A stretch of 64,000 nucleotides of DNA from an uncultured Clostridia bacterium (GCA_945923775.1 CAMELR010000003.1:1-64000); one strand, 5' to 3'; positions 51,781 to 60,129 are shown, numbered from the stretch's first letter. The notes: a model not told the origin generated them from the letters alone. Numbers and translations: made by a program.

Positions 51781-52501
51781 CAACGCAATAATCGAAGTGC
51801 TTGCAAAAGCAGAGGTTGAGGGCAACACGCTGCGCCTCACTGAACAGCTTGACCGGAAGACATATCAGCAGGTAAACAAGGTGCTTTCGGCAATCGGCGG
51901 CAAGTGGAACAGCTCCAAGAAATGTCACATCTTTTCCGATGATGTGGAGGACATCCTTCAAAACATTATCCTCACCGGCGAATACACCAGCGAGAAAACC
52001 GAATATCAGTTCTTCCCCACTCCGGACGAGCTTGCCGCCGAAACGGTAAGACTTGCGAATATCACTTCTGATGATTTCTGCCTTGAGCCTTCGGCAGGAA
52101 GAGGAGCAATCGCCAAGTATATGCCCGGCTGCGACTGCATCGAGCTTAACCCCAAGAATCGCGCTTTCCTTGAAGAACAGGGATTTTCAGTGGTGCATGA
52201 TGATTTCATGACATTTGAGCCGGACAAGCAGTATAGCGTAATCGTAATGAATCCGCCATTCACCAAGCAGCAGGATATTATCCACGTCACAAAGGCAATT
52301 CACATGGCAACACGCTGCGTAGTTGCTATTATGTCCGCGTCGGTACTCTTCCGTACAGATAAGCGCACGGCAGAATTCCGCACTCTTGTGGAAAGCTACG
52401 GCGGTACCATTGAGCAGCTCCCCGAAAGCTCGTTCAAGGAGAGCGGCACGGCTGTTAATACCTGCAGAGTAGTAGTTAAGAAATCAGAGGTACCTGAATG
52501 A
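51770..52501 (+). CDS. N6-adenine DNA methyltransferase
   Basis: The 243-residue protein has an N-terminal helical domain (1-85) and a Rossmann-fold methylase: motif I LEPSAGRGAIAKYM and motif IV NPPFTKQQD. The order of motifs (I then IV) is that of gamma-type/HsdM-like enzymes. It is coupled to the HsdS-like gene by an 11-base overlap and to the next gene by 4 bases. Target sequence unknown. Confidence 0.8.
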   Translation: MRIDNAIIEVLAKAEVEGNTLRLTEQLDRKTYQQVNKVLSAIGGKWNSSKKCHIFSDDVEDILQNIILTGEYTSEKTEYQFFPTPDELAAETVRLANITSDDFCLEPSAGRGAIAKYMPGCDCIELNPKNRAFLEEQGFSVVHDDFMTFEPDKQYSVIVMNPPFTKQQDIIHVTKAIHMATRCVVAIMSASVLFRTDKRTAEFRTLVESYGGTIEQLPESSFKESGTAVNTCRVVVKKSEVPE

Positions 52502-52704
52502 GCGAAATTAAGTCTAATCTGAGCCATTGTTGCTGCATGACCTGCAGGCATTTCATTCCCGACAATGGGCGGGAGGGGAGTATCGGGCGCTGCCGATTTA
52601 TGGAGTTGGTTTGGGCGCAAACGAGGTATATAGGTGATTTGCGGGATGAATGCAAAAACTACCATCCAGCGCCTATTAGGACAAAGGAGGTCGATCCAGA
52701 ATGA
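52498..52704 (+). CDS. Small Cys-rich phage protein
   Basis: A 68-residue protein with HCCCMTCRHFIPD near the start and ECKNYHP near the end, a zinc-binding pattern that is frequent in small Clostridial phage proteins. It overlaps both neighbours by 4 bases, so it is translated in the same series. Confidence 0.6.
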   Translation: MSEIKSNLSHCCCMTCRHFIPDNGREGSIGRCRFMELVWAQTRYIGDLRDECKNYHPAPIRTKEVDPE

Positions 52705-52907
52705 ACAAGGCAAATGTTGAGATTCGTAGAGCCGCAAAGAAAGCGGGAGTATCACTGGGCGAAATTGCAATAGCGATAAACTGTGAAGAAGCGAAGCTTA
52801 TCAAATGGCTTCGGGAAGGTCTGCCCGCAAATACCAAGCCTAAAATCATGAGGTTTCTGGAACTTGCACAAGCTAAAAAGAATCCTGTAGAGGAGGATAA
52901 TTCGTGA
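52701..52907 (+). CDS. Small helix-turn-helix-like protein
   Basis: A 68-residue protein with VEIRRAAKKAGVSLGEIAIAINCEEAKLIKWLREG, which reads like an XRE/Cro recognition unit. ATG overlap with the previous and following genes. A local transcription factor is plausible. Confidence 0.6.
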   Translation: MNKANVEIRRAAKKAGVSLGEIAIAINCEEAKLIKWLREGLPANTKPKIMRFLELAQAKKNPVEEDNS

Positions 52908-53092
52908 AGGGACCCTATACTGCAATGCTTATCCCAGGGATAATTTCGGGTATATCCGAAACATCGAGCTTCGAGCGGCGGGAATACAGTGATGATCCGC
53001 GCCGTTCGGCTGGGGCAAAATCATTCAAGAAGAACAAGAAGAAACGGCGTATTGCTGCGGCTTCAAAGAAGAAAAACAGGAGGTTCTCATGA
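52904..53092 (+). CDS. Small protein with strongly basic tail
   Basis: A 62-residue protein; start GTG 52904 overlaps the previous stop. The last 25 residues are almost all Lys/Arg/Ala (KKNKKKRRIAAASKKKNRR), suited to bind nucleic acid. Unknown function. Confidence 0.5.
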   Translation: MKGPYTAMLIPGIISGISETSSFERREYSDDPRRSAGAKSFKKNKKKRRIAAASKKKNRRFS

Positions 53093-53757
53093 TTATTAAG
53101 AAACTTGCAAAGCTCGTGAAAAAGGTGCATAACCTTGGTATAACTTTCACATTCAACGAGCAGGAAAAACAGTGGCTCGGAGGAAGTTGGGGTCTCTACG
53201 ATATTTCCGATTTGCCTACGATGACATTTGCCCAGGCTTGTGCAATGTTCGATTTCAGCGCAAAAACTATCGATAAGATATGGAACGATGATGACGGAGC
53301 AAAGGAGCTTGCGGACAAAGCACAAGTTGCTTGTCGTTTCAAAAGATACGAATTAGACGAAATCGAAATACACTCCACTTTCTTCGGAGACGAAGAAATG
53401 AAGGTGATTGTTGATAAGGAACAGACCACATTCGCGTTTATTCCTGCCGAACTGCTTTCCCCTATCGTTGAAACGGAATACACATACAAATCGCTTGTTC
53501 AAGGTGAAGACGGCGCTACATACCTGTTGGTATACAACGGCTTACAGCTCATCGCAATGATTCCGTCGCTTCGTATCCCGAAAGGAATGGTAGAGAATTG
53601 GCAGGAGTCACAGACAAAGATATACAACTGCATGAGCCTTTACCAAAACGCCTTGACAGCCGAGGAGGAACGCAGAGCGGCAAACAATTCCGAGGAGGAA
53701 CACCAGTACACATTCGACGACAACGAGGATACGGAGGGCGAGGACGATGCTGAATAG
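53089..53757 (+). CDS. Hypothetical phage protein before SSB
   Basis: A 222-residue protein with a basic N-terminus, a beta-rich centre and a very acidic C-terminal tail (FDDNEDTEGEDDAE), reminiscent of SSB-type acidic tails. It overlaps ssb by 11 bases. It could be a single-strand annealing or replication accessory protein, but no family motif was recognised. Confidence 0.6.
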   Translation: MIIKKLAKLVKKVHNLGITFTFNEQEKQWLGGSWGLYDISDLPTMTFAQACAMFDFSAKTIDKIWNDDDGAKELADKAQVACRFKRYELDEIEIHSTFFGDEEMKVIVDKEQTTFAFIPAELLSPIVETEYTYKSLVQGEDGATYLLVYNGLQLIAMIPSLRIPKGMVENWQESQTKIYNCMSLYQNALTAEEERRAANNSEEEHQYTFDDNEDTEGEDDAE

Positions 53758-54160
53758 CGTATGCTTGCAGGGCAATCTTGGAGCAGCCCCTGAATTAAAG
53801 ACATCACCGAGCGGCATATCAAGCGTTTCTTTTCGAATTGCTGTCAAGCGCAACTACAAAGAAGCCGATGGCACATACAAATCAGACTGGTTTTCCTGCG
53901 TTGCCTTTCGCCAGACAGCCGAATTCATCTGCGGCCATTTTGCCAAAGGCGATATGATAATAATCAACGGTTCTCTGCGAACGGGAGAATACACCGATAA
54001 AGCAGGAAACAAGGTGTACAAAACCGAAATCTATGTAGACGGAGCAAATTTTGGAGGAGCAAAAGCGACCAATTCGCCGAGCGGCGCAAAGGAACAAGCC
54101 ACAGCCGTTGAATCGCATTCTACGGACAATACCACATCAGACGACGATTACCCATTTTGA
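53747..54160 (+). CDS. ssb: Single-stranded DNA-binding protein
   Basis: The 137-residue protein has the OB-fold SSB sequence (NSVCLQGNLGAAPELK, SDWFSCVAFRQTAEFI, KGDMIIINGSLRTGEY) and the protein-interaction tail DDDYPF, with Tyr instead of the usual Ile. It would protect single strands during Rep-driven or other replication. Confidence 0.92.
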   Translation: MLNSVCLQGNLGAAPELKTSPSGISSVSFRIAVKRNYKEADGTYKSDWFSCVAFRQTAEFICGHFAKGDMIIINGSLRTGEYTDKAGNKVYKTEIYVDGANFGGAKATNSPSGAKEQATAVESHSTDNTTSDDDYPF

Positions 54161-54175
54161 TTAGGAGGAACACAA

Positions 54176-54907
54176 ATGAGCATAGAGTTAGCAAATCAGC
54201 TGAAAGAGCTGCGTGAGAAAAACCATCTCACAATGGAGCAGGTAGCTTATGCGGTAGACGAACCCGCATACGAAGTCGAGCTTTGGGAGAGCGGCCAGAT
54301 AAAGCCTTGCGACGCCACCCATAGCAAGTTGAAATTCCTGTACAACCATATCGGGGAAAATCACAAGGATATTGAAAAAACCAACAAAGAGAACTATTCC
54401 GAGTTTTTCAACTACCCCGAATGCGTAACCGTTCCGGAAAACTTTCCTCTTTGGCTTAAGGCTCATGGCTTTTTCGCTGCTCCAGCCTCTCTCGGACACC
54501 ACGGGAATCATTGCGGAGGTTTATTTATTCACTCGCTGATAGTTACAAAGGAACTTAAAAGATACACTCACAGCCTCGGACTACAATGGCAAAATGACAA
54601 TAGTCCCTGGCTTGTTGGAATGTTTCACGACATCTGCAAGATTGATGACTACACCTTCAATGCTGATGAGGGTAAGTGGGAGTGGAACAAACAGCAGATA
54701 TATTCAGGGCATGGCGATAAGTCCGTGATAATGCTCCAGCGCCACCTCAACCTCAACGAACAGGAAATCGCGTGCATACGGTGGCACATGGGCTCGTTCA
54801 CCGACCAGAAGGAATGGGAGTATTACGGCAGAGCGGTCGAGAGATACCCAGTTGTGTTGTTTACGCACACAGCTGATATGTACGCATCGAGGGCTTTGGG
54901 GGTATAA
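54176..54907 (+). CDS. HTH-HD domain fusion, putative phosphohydrolase
   Basis: The 243-residue protein has an N-terminal XRE-like domain (LKELREKNHLTMEQVAYAVDEPAYEVELWESG, 8-40) and a C-terminal HD domain with metal ligands in LFIHSLIVTKEL, GMFHDICKI and CIRWHMGSF. The fusion of DNA binding with an HD phosphohydrolase is unusual. HD proteins act on nucleotides or cyclic nucleotides. Located between ssb and the VRR-NUC gene. Confidence 0.68.
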   Translation: MSIELANQLKELREKNHLTMEQVAYAVDEPAYEVELWESGQIKPCDATHSKLKFLYNHIGENHKDIEKTNKENYSEFFNYPECVTVPENFPLWLKAHGFFAAPASLGHHGNHCGGLFIHSLIVTKELKRYTHSLGLQWQNDNSPWLVGMFHDICKIDDYTFNADEGKWEWNKQQIYSGHGDKSVIMLQRHLNLNEQEIACIRWHMGSFTDQKEWEYYGRAVERYPVVLFTHTADMYASRALGV

Positions 54908-55267
54908 ATGCAGCACATAGAAGATAACGAACAGATGATACTTATTCGTTGGGCGCAGTTTGAGAGCGGCAAGCACCCCGAATTATCGTTGCTGTTCCAT
55001 GTGCCGAACGGCGGCAAGCGCAACAAGGTCGAGGCAGCACGGTTCAAGGCAATGGGAGTGCAGGCGGGAGTTCCCGACCTGTTCCTCCCTGTGCCGCGCG
55101 GCGCATACCACGGGCTGTTCATCGAAATGAAAGCACCAAAGGGGAGAACCTCGGAAGCTCAGAACGCTTGGATTGAAAAGCTCAAAGACAACGGCTACGC
55201 GGTCGAGGTGTGCTACGGATTTGAGGCGGCTCAAAAAACGCTCCTTTCATATCTCGAAGAAAAATAA
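54908..55267 (+). CDS. VRR-NUC domain nuclease
   Basis: The 119-residue protein has the single-domain VRR-NUC pattern: HVPNGGKRNKVEAARFKAMGVQAGVPDLFLPVPRG and FIEMKAPKGRTSEAQ with the D..EMK nuclease core. Phage VRR-NUC proteins resolve branched DNA and are often found late in the replication module. Starts on the base after the preceding stop. Confidence 0.88.
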   Translation: MQHIEDNEQMILIRWAQFESGKHPELSLLFHVPNGGKRNKVEAARFKAMGVQAGVPDLFLPVPRGAYHGLFIEMKAPKGRTSEAQNAWIEKLKDNGYAVEVCYGFEAAQKTLLSYLEEK

Positions 55268-55270
55268 ACA

Positions 55271-55290
55271 GTTTTGCAATCAATTGCAAA
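55271..55290. repeat. 20-nt repeated palindrome, copy 2
   Basis: The same sequence as 41466-41485, here in the gap after the VRR-NUC gene and next to the AAGGAGG of the following gene. Confidence 0.7.
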
Positions 55291-55306
55291 CAAGGAGGTG
55301 TAACTT

Positions 55307-55585
55307 ATGGCAAAGAAAAGAAACTGCAGAAGAACGCCGGAGGAAGTGAGCATTCACGAAGAAGCGGTGAAATTACGGAAAATGACTGACGCACAACTGG
55401 TCGAGAAAGTCCGTTCTGCATCTGCCGAAGCCTCGAAGGCGTCCGCAGCGTTTGACGAACTCGGCAAGACAGCTAACCGCACGGCTGAATTCCTTGAGGC
55501 GTTTACTAACGCCAACATTCCGGGCATAGGAAAGGTCACAGTCAAGAAACTCACTACATTTGCAAAAGAGAACGGATATATTTGA
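55307..55585 (+). CDS. Hypothetical phage protein
   Basis: A 92-residue, highly charged helical protein with a coiled-coil tendency (LVEKVRSASAEASKASAAFDELG) and a basic head. AAGGAGG before the ATG. It lies directly before the late regulator; no family recognised. Confidence 0.58.
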   Translation: MAKKRNCRRTPEEVSIHEEAVKLRKMTDAQLVEKVRSASAEASKASAAFDELGKTANRTAEFLEAFTNANIPGIGKVTVKKLTTFAKENGYI

Positions 55586-55603
55586 CAAAGGGGAACAAAC
55601 GAT

Positions 55604-56008
55604 ATGACGATTGCAGAATTAAACAGCTACTACTTGCTTGAAGACGCCATTCGTGATACAAAAGAAAGAATTGCGAAAATTGAAGCAAAACTCTGCGGCT
55701 CAAGCGGATTTGACACAAGCGGAGTACCCAAAAATCCTACACCGCGAAACCATACGGAGGACAACTTTATTGAGCTTGCATACCTTAAGACCGAGCTTGA
55801 GACACAGGTCAAGGAATACGAGATTCTGAAGGTGCGCATTGAGCGTTATATTACGAGTATCCCCGATTTGCTCATCAAGAGAATTATGGAGAAGAGAGTG
55901 CTTGAGCATAAGATTTGGAGGGATATTGCTGAAGAACTCGGAGGCGGTAACACGAAAGACTCGGTCAAGATGATGTACTATCGTTACATATCGGATAATC
56001 CCGGATAA
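55604..56008 (+). CDS. ArpU/RinA-like late transcription regulator (DUF1492-type)
   Basis: The 134-residue protein has an N-terminal coiled coil (about 10-75) and a C-terminal sigma-region-4-like helix-turn-helix (IPDLLIKRIMEKRVLEHKIWRDIAEELGGGNTKDSVKMMYYRYI). This is the build of ArpU/RinA/DUF1492 proteins, which in Firmicute phages switch on the packaging and structural genes. The stop is 10 bp before the first copy of the 24-nt box. It is the obvious candidate to bind it. Confidence 0.8.
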   Translation: MTIAELNSYYLLEDAIRDTKERIAKIEAKLCGSSGFDTSGVPKNPTPRNHTEDNFIELAYLKTELETQVKEYEILKVRIERYITSIPDLLIKRIMEKRVLEHKIWRDIAEELGGGNTKDSVKMMYYRYISDNPG

Positions 56009-56017
56009 CTAGGATTG

Positions 56018-56063
56018 ATTTGTTACGAATGTTCCCCATGTCACAAATGAAGCGTGATATAAT
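56018..56063 (+). promoter_or_regulatory. Late promoter 1: conserved 24-nt box plus extended -10
   Basis: TTGTTACGAATGTTCCCCAT is part of a 24-nt sequence (56018-56041) repeated exactly at 63768-63791. In both, 16 nt later, stands TATAAT/TACAAT with TG upstream (TGATATAAT). There is no -35 hexamer, as expected for an activator-dependent promoter. Confidence 0.75.
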
Positions 56064-56087
56064 ATATTCATAATCTAATGCAATACA

Positions 56088-56136
56088 CTCCTCAATTTTT
56101 GCGTTCTCGCCCGGGGCGCTGTATAAAATTGAGGAG
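56088..56136 (+). promoter_or_regulatory. Leader hairpin sequestering the ribosome site of the terS-like gene
   Basis: CTCCTCAATTTT (56088-56099) pairs perfectly with AAAATTGAGGAG (56125-56136), which holds the GGAGG of the gene starting at 56142. The stem is followed by GTTTT, so it could be an attenuator or a translational switch. Confidence 0.65.
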
Positions 56137-56141
56137 GTTTT

Positions 56142-56552
56142 ATGTTAACCAACAAAAAGAGTGCAGAAATCAAAGCTGTCGAAATGCCGCCGATAAAAGA
56201 GTATCTGAAAGAGATACAGCGCGACGGCAGCGAACTTGGAGCAGAGGAGGTGTTGAAAGAAACCCTTGAATGGCTGGATTCGCGCGGGGCAAAAGGCGTA
56301 GTATCTGTTCAGCTGGTAGAGCAGTACGCTTTTTCTGTTGCACGATGGATACACCTTGAGCGGCTCATATCCAAGTACGGCTATATTGCCAAGCACCCTA
56401 CCACCGGCGCACCGATTCAATCCCCGTATGTTGTGATGGCGCAGTCATACATGAAACAGGTCATTGCGATTCGCGGAGAAATCAATCTTCTGCTGAAAGA
56501 CGCGCACCCTACACCAACCGCCTATGTCCGGGAGGTGGTTTACGGTGAGTAA
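56142..56552 (+). CDS. P27-type terminase small subunit
   Basis: The 136-residue helical protein matches the P27 type: VEQYAFSVARWIHLERLISKYGYIAKHPTTGAPIQSPYVVMAQSYMKQV. TerS recognises the phage DNA for packaging. It is the first gene after late promoter 1. Usually terL follows directly; here a methylase gene follows instead. Confidence 0.72.
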   Translation: MLTNKKSAEIKAVEMPPIKEYLKEIQRDGSELGAEEVLKETLEWLDSRGAKGVVSVQLVEQYAFSVARWIHLERLISKYGYIAKHPTTGAPIQSPYVVMAQSYMKQVIAIRGEINLLLKDAHPTPTAYVREVVYGE

Positions 56553-57798
56553 TGAACTGAACTACTACCTCGCTGACATTGAGGAGCTTATCCCTTATGC
56601 CAGAAATGCCCGGACGCATTCCCCTGCACAAATCTCACAAATCGCCGCTTCAATAAAGGAATTTGGCTTTCTTGCTCCAATCGTAATATCCGAAGATAAC
56701 ACGATCCTGTGCGGCCACGGTCGCTTTTACGCGGCACAAAAGCTGGGGTTAAAGAAAATACCCTGCGTGAAAGAATCCCACCTTACAGAGGCGCAGAAAC
56801 GCGCTTATATCATCGCAGACAACAAGCTGAGTATTAACGCAGGCTGGGACGATGAACTGCTGGCAGTGGAACTGTCCGACCTGCAGGGAGAGGGTTTCGA
56901 CCTATCAATTACCGGCTTTGACGAAAAGGAGATTGCCGATTTATTCTCGGACAAAAACAAGTCTGATGTCGAAGATGATAACTACGACTTATCGGCCGCA
57001 TTGGAGAAAGCAGCGTTTGTACAGCGCGGAGATGTCTGGACGGTAGGCAGACACAGGCTGATGTGTGGGGACGCAACCAGCGCTGATGATGTATCGGCGC
57101 TGATGAGCGGCAAGAGGGCGAACCTGTTCTTGACAGATCCGCCGTATGGGGTATCGTTCAAATCATCGAGCGGCTTGACCATTCAGAACGACAGTATCAA
57201 GAACGAGGATTTCTACAATTTCCTCAAGTCTGCTTTCAGCGCGGCGGCTGATTGCCTCGAAAAGGGAGCTGCGGCATACATCTTCCACGCGGATACCGAA
57301 GGGTTGAATTTCCGCAGGGCTTTTGTAGACACAGGCTTTCACCTTGCTGGCTGCTGTATTTGGGTCAAAGATAGTCTGGTTTTAGGACGGAGCGACTACC
57401 AATGGCAGCATGAGCCGGTTTTATACGGTTTCCTTCAGAACGGTAAGCATTCGTGGTACTCCGACCGAAAGCAGACCACGATATGGAATTTCGCCAAGCC
57501 TAAGAAAAACGCGAACCACCCCACCTCAAAGCCGCTTGACCTGCTATCCTACCCTATTCAGAATTCCTCGCAGGAAAATGCGATTGTACTTGATACTTTC
57601 GGCGGCAGCGGCTCAACGCTTATGGCTTGTGAGCTGACAAACCGCATTTGCTACACAATGGAGCTGGACGAAAAGTATGCTTCGGTCATTCTGCGAAGAT
57701 ATGTTGAGGATACAGGACGCCCCGATGAAGTATTCGTGGAACGCAACGGAGAGAAGATACAATACTCCGCGCTTGTTAAGGCGGTGGAGCATGAGTAG
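56545..57798 (+). CDS. ParB-like nuclease domain fused to DNA methyltransferase (beta type)
   Basis: The 417-residue protein starts at GTG 56545 (GGAGG upstream) and overlaps the terS end. It has an N-terminal ParB/Sulfiredoxin-type domain (YARNARTHSPAQISQIAASIKEFGFLAPIVI...GHGRFYAAQKLG) and a methylase part with motif IV DPPYGV (about 200) before motif I DTFGGSGSTLMAC, the beta order. Such phage enzymes modify adenine-N6 or cytosine-N4. ParB-methylase fusions are known from many phages. Confidence 0.87.
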   Translation: MSNELNYYLADIEELIPYARNARTHSPAQISQIAASIKEFGFLAPIVISEDNTILCGHGRFYAAQKLGLKKIPCVKESHLTEAQKRAYIIADNKLSINAGWDDELLAVELSDLQGEGFDLSITGFDEKEIADLFSDKNKSDVEDDNYDLSAALEKAAFVQRGDVWTVGRHRLMCGDATSADDVSALMSGKRANLFLTDPPYGVSFKSSSGLTIQNDSIKNEDFYNFLKSAFSAAADCLEKGAAAYIFHADTEGLNFRRAFVDTGFHLAGCCIWVKDSLVLGRSDYQWQHEPVLYGFLQNGKHSWYSDRKQTTIWNFAKPKKNANHPTSKPLDLLSYPIQNSSQENAIVLDTFGGSGSTLMACELTNRICYTMELDEKYASVILRRYVEDTGRPDEVFVERNGEKIQYSALVKAVEHE

Positions 57799-59656
57799 TC
57801 TGACATTGGGTAGTTTATTCGATGGCAGCGGCGGTTTCCCTCTCGGTGGAATGCTTGCCGGAATTACGCCGCTGTGGGCTTCCGAGATAGAGCCGTTCGC
57901 TGTTCGTGTCACGACAATGCGAATACCGCAGATGAAACACTACGGAGATGTATCCTCTTTGAACGGTGCAGAGCTGCCGCCTGTTGATATTATCACCTTT
58001 GGCAGCCCTTGTCAGGATATGAGCATTGCCGGCAAGAGGGGCGGCTTGGGCGGTTCGCGTTCCGGCCTATTTTACGAGGCGGTCAGAATAATTAAAGAGA
58101 TGAGGTGTGCTACAAATGGGAAATATCCGAGATACTGCGTGTGGGAGAATGTCCCCGGAGCATTCAGCTCCAACAAAGGCGAGGACTTCCGCTGTGTACT
58201 CGAAAGCCTGTGCAAAGTCAAAGACGAAACCGTTTCTGTTCCTCGATTTGAGAGATGGACATCAGTGGGAAATATCGTGGCAAAAGACTTCTCCATTGCT
58301 TGGAGAGTTCTTGACGCTCAATATTGGGGAGTACCCCAAAGAAGAAAACGCATCTACCTTGTCGCAGATTTTAATTCCGAATGCGCCGGAAAAATACTGT
58401 TTGAGTCAGAAGGCGTGTCGGGGTATTCTGCAGAGAGCTTTCGCGCGTGGCAAAGAACTGCCGCTGATATTGAAAGCAGCATTGGAGCGGCAAGCAAGGG
58501 AGATTTAACAAGTGCGGCAGGATTCTGCACAGAGCACTCGGCGAAAACACGAGGAATCGGATACGAGGAAGAAACCTCGCCCACGCTCCGTGCCGGAACG
58601 GTGCCGGCAACCGTCTACGAAAACCACTCGCAGGATACACGGTACACGGGACCGCTTGAAATCGCTCCGACAGTAAGTTCAACCTATGGAATGGGCGGCA
58701 ATAATCAGCCTTTTGTCGTTTCGGAAGAGGCAAGGTGCTTTGATGTGAGATTTACTTCCGAGGGAACCAGGAACGCACGGCAGAACTGCTACGAGACTGA
58801 TACCGCTAGGACAATAGACACGGGCGGCAATGCCCCTGATTCAAACCAAGGTGGAGTAGCTGTAGTTTTCGGAATCTGTTCCCAAGACAGCAACTCAATG
58901 AAATCGGAGAACCCACACAGCGGATTTTACCTTGCCGAAACATCACGGACGCTAGACTGCAAGGGTGGAGATCCTTCCTGCCATCAAGGCGGTATCGCTG
59001 TTGTAGCGGTTCAAGGGTCTATGATAGGCCGGACGGATAAGAACGGCCCGCAAGGCGGCGGAGTGAACGAGGATATTTCTTTCACGCTGAATGCGACTGA
59101 CCGCCACGCTGTTGCCTTTTCGCAGGAGGCATACGACAAGTATATCGAGAACGACAAGTGCGGCTCTCTTCGAGCGGCAGGAGGAATGTACGGCGGCGGC
59201 TCTGAAACTCTCGTGTATAGCACAAGCAAGAACTCTTATCACACGGAAGCTACGGAGAACATTGCAAATACTCTTGTTGCTTCAGACTACAAGGACCCGC
59301 CGACCGTTGCAGAAGAACCTCGGTACATAGTCCGCCGGCTTATGCCTACGGAGTGCGCCCGGTTGCAAGGATTCCCGGATTGGTGGTGTTCCGACCTTGG
59401 AACTAACGAACCGACTGATGACGAGCTTAAGTTCTGGCGGTGCGTTTTTGAAACACACACGAAAATCACGAGCGGCTCTGCAAAGGCAAAATCCGAAAAG
59501 CAGCTCCGCAAATGGTTGAAGAATCCCCACACCGACTCTGCCGAATACAAGCTGTGGGGAAATGGCGTTGCTTTGCCCTGCGTTTTCTTCGTTCTTTCGG
59601 GAATTGTGTATTGTTCACAGTTGAATGTTGAAAGTTTGTGCGGTAATGCCCCTTGA
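57791..59656 (+). CDS. C5-cytosine DNA methyltransferase with long target domain
   Basis: The 621-residue protein has motif I SLFDGSGGFPLGG, motif IV with the catalytic C74 in GSPCQDMS, motif VI ENVPG and motif VIII QRRKRIYLV. A large insertion (about 240-520) before the end motifs contains partial repeats (SNQGGVAVV and CHQGGIAVV) and is probably the target recognition domain. The start ATG 57791 overlaps the previous gene. Modified phage DNA would resist host restriction. Confidence 0.9.
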   Translation: MSSLTLGSLFDGSGGFPLGGMLAGITPLWASEIEPFAVRVTTMRIPQMKHYGDVSSLNGAELPPVDIITFGSPCQDMSIAGKRGGLGGSRSGLFYEAVRIIKEMRCATNGKYPRYCVWENVPGAFSSNKGEDFRCVLESLCKVKDETVSVPRFERWTSVGNIVAKDFSIAWRVLDAQYWGVPQRRKRIYLVADFNSECAGKILFESEGVSGYSAESFRAWQRTAADIESSIGAASKGDLTSAAGFCTEHSAKTRGIGYEEETSPTLRAGTVPATVYENHSQDTRYTGPLEIAPTVSSTYGMGGNNQPFVVSEEARCFDVRFTSEGTRNARQNCYETDTARTIDTGGNAPDSNQGGVAVVFGICSQDSNSMKSENPHSGFYLAETSRTLDCKGGDPSCHQGGIAVVAVQGSMIGRTDKNGPQGGGVNEDISFTLNATDRHAVAFSQEAYDKYIENDKCGSLRAAGGMYGGGSETLVYSTSKNSYHTEATENIANTLVASDYKDPPTVAEEPRYIVRRLMPTECARLQGFPDWWCSDLGTNEPTDDELKFWRCVFETHTKITSGSAKAKSEKQLRKWLKNPHTDSAEYKLWGNGVALPCVFFVLSGIVYCSQLNVESLCGNAP

Positions 59657-59681
59657 TTTATATCCAATTCAGAGTTAATAT
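59653..59681 (+). promoter_or_regulatory. Accessory promoter A
   Basis: TTGATT, 17 bp and TAATAT within AGAGTTAATATGTA, shared with promoters B and C. A leader hairpin GAAAGCCTG-N10-CAGGCTTTC (59692-59719) follows. Confidence 0.6.
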
Positions 59682-59736
59682 GTAGCAACAAGAAAGCCTG
59701 TTACAATCAGCAGGCTTTCAGAACGGAGGTTATCAT

Positions 59737-60129
59737 ATGAAATTCCCCAGCAAAGAAAAGACCGAGAGTTACCGCAGGAAATATCCTGCCGGCTGCCGTG
59801 TGGAGCTGGTTTCAATGGACGACTCCCAAGCGCCGCCGATTGGCACGCGAGGAACTGTTCGCGGCGTTGACGACGCAGGAAATATCCTCATAGATTGGGA
59901 CAATGGGAGCGGCTTAAATGCGATTATTGGCGTTGATATTGTTCGCAAGATTGACACGATAACCACCGTTTGTTACGGAGAAAAACAGGTGTGGGACTCG
60001 AGGCAGGAGGCGGCAGATTACTTTTTGCAAGCGATTGCAGGAAGCGAGGGAAGCGAATGCGAGAGGTATGCCAACATATATTCGCAGCTTATCAGCGGCA
60101 AGAACACCTGTTCCGACCTTGAGGATTGA
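59737..60129 (+). CDS. DUF4314 protein
   Basis: The 130-residue protein contains the DUF4314 signature YPAGCRVELVSMDDSQAPPIGTRGTVRGVDDAGNILIDWDNGSG, a small SH3-like beta barrel, and a helical tail. ACGGAGG precedes it. Common in Clostridial phages and mobile elements, function unknown. First gene of the accessory block. Confidence 0.8.
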   Translation: MKFPSKEKTESYRRKYPAGCRVELVSMDDSQAPPIGTRGTVRGVDDAGNILIDWDNGSGLNAIIGVDIVRKIDTITTVCYGEKQVWDSRQEAADYFLQAIAGSEGSECERYANIYSQLISGKNTCSDLED

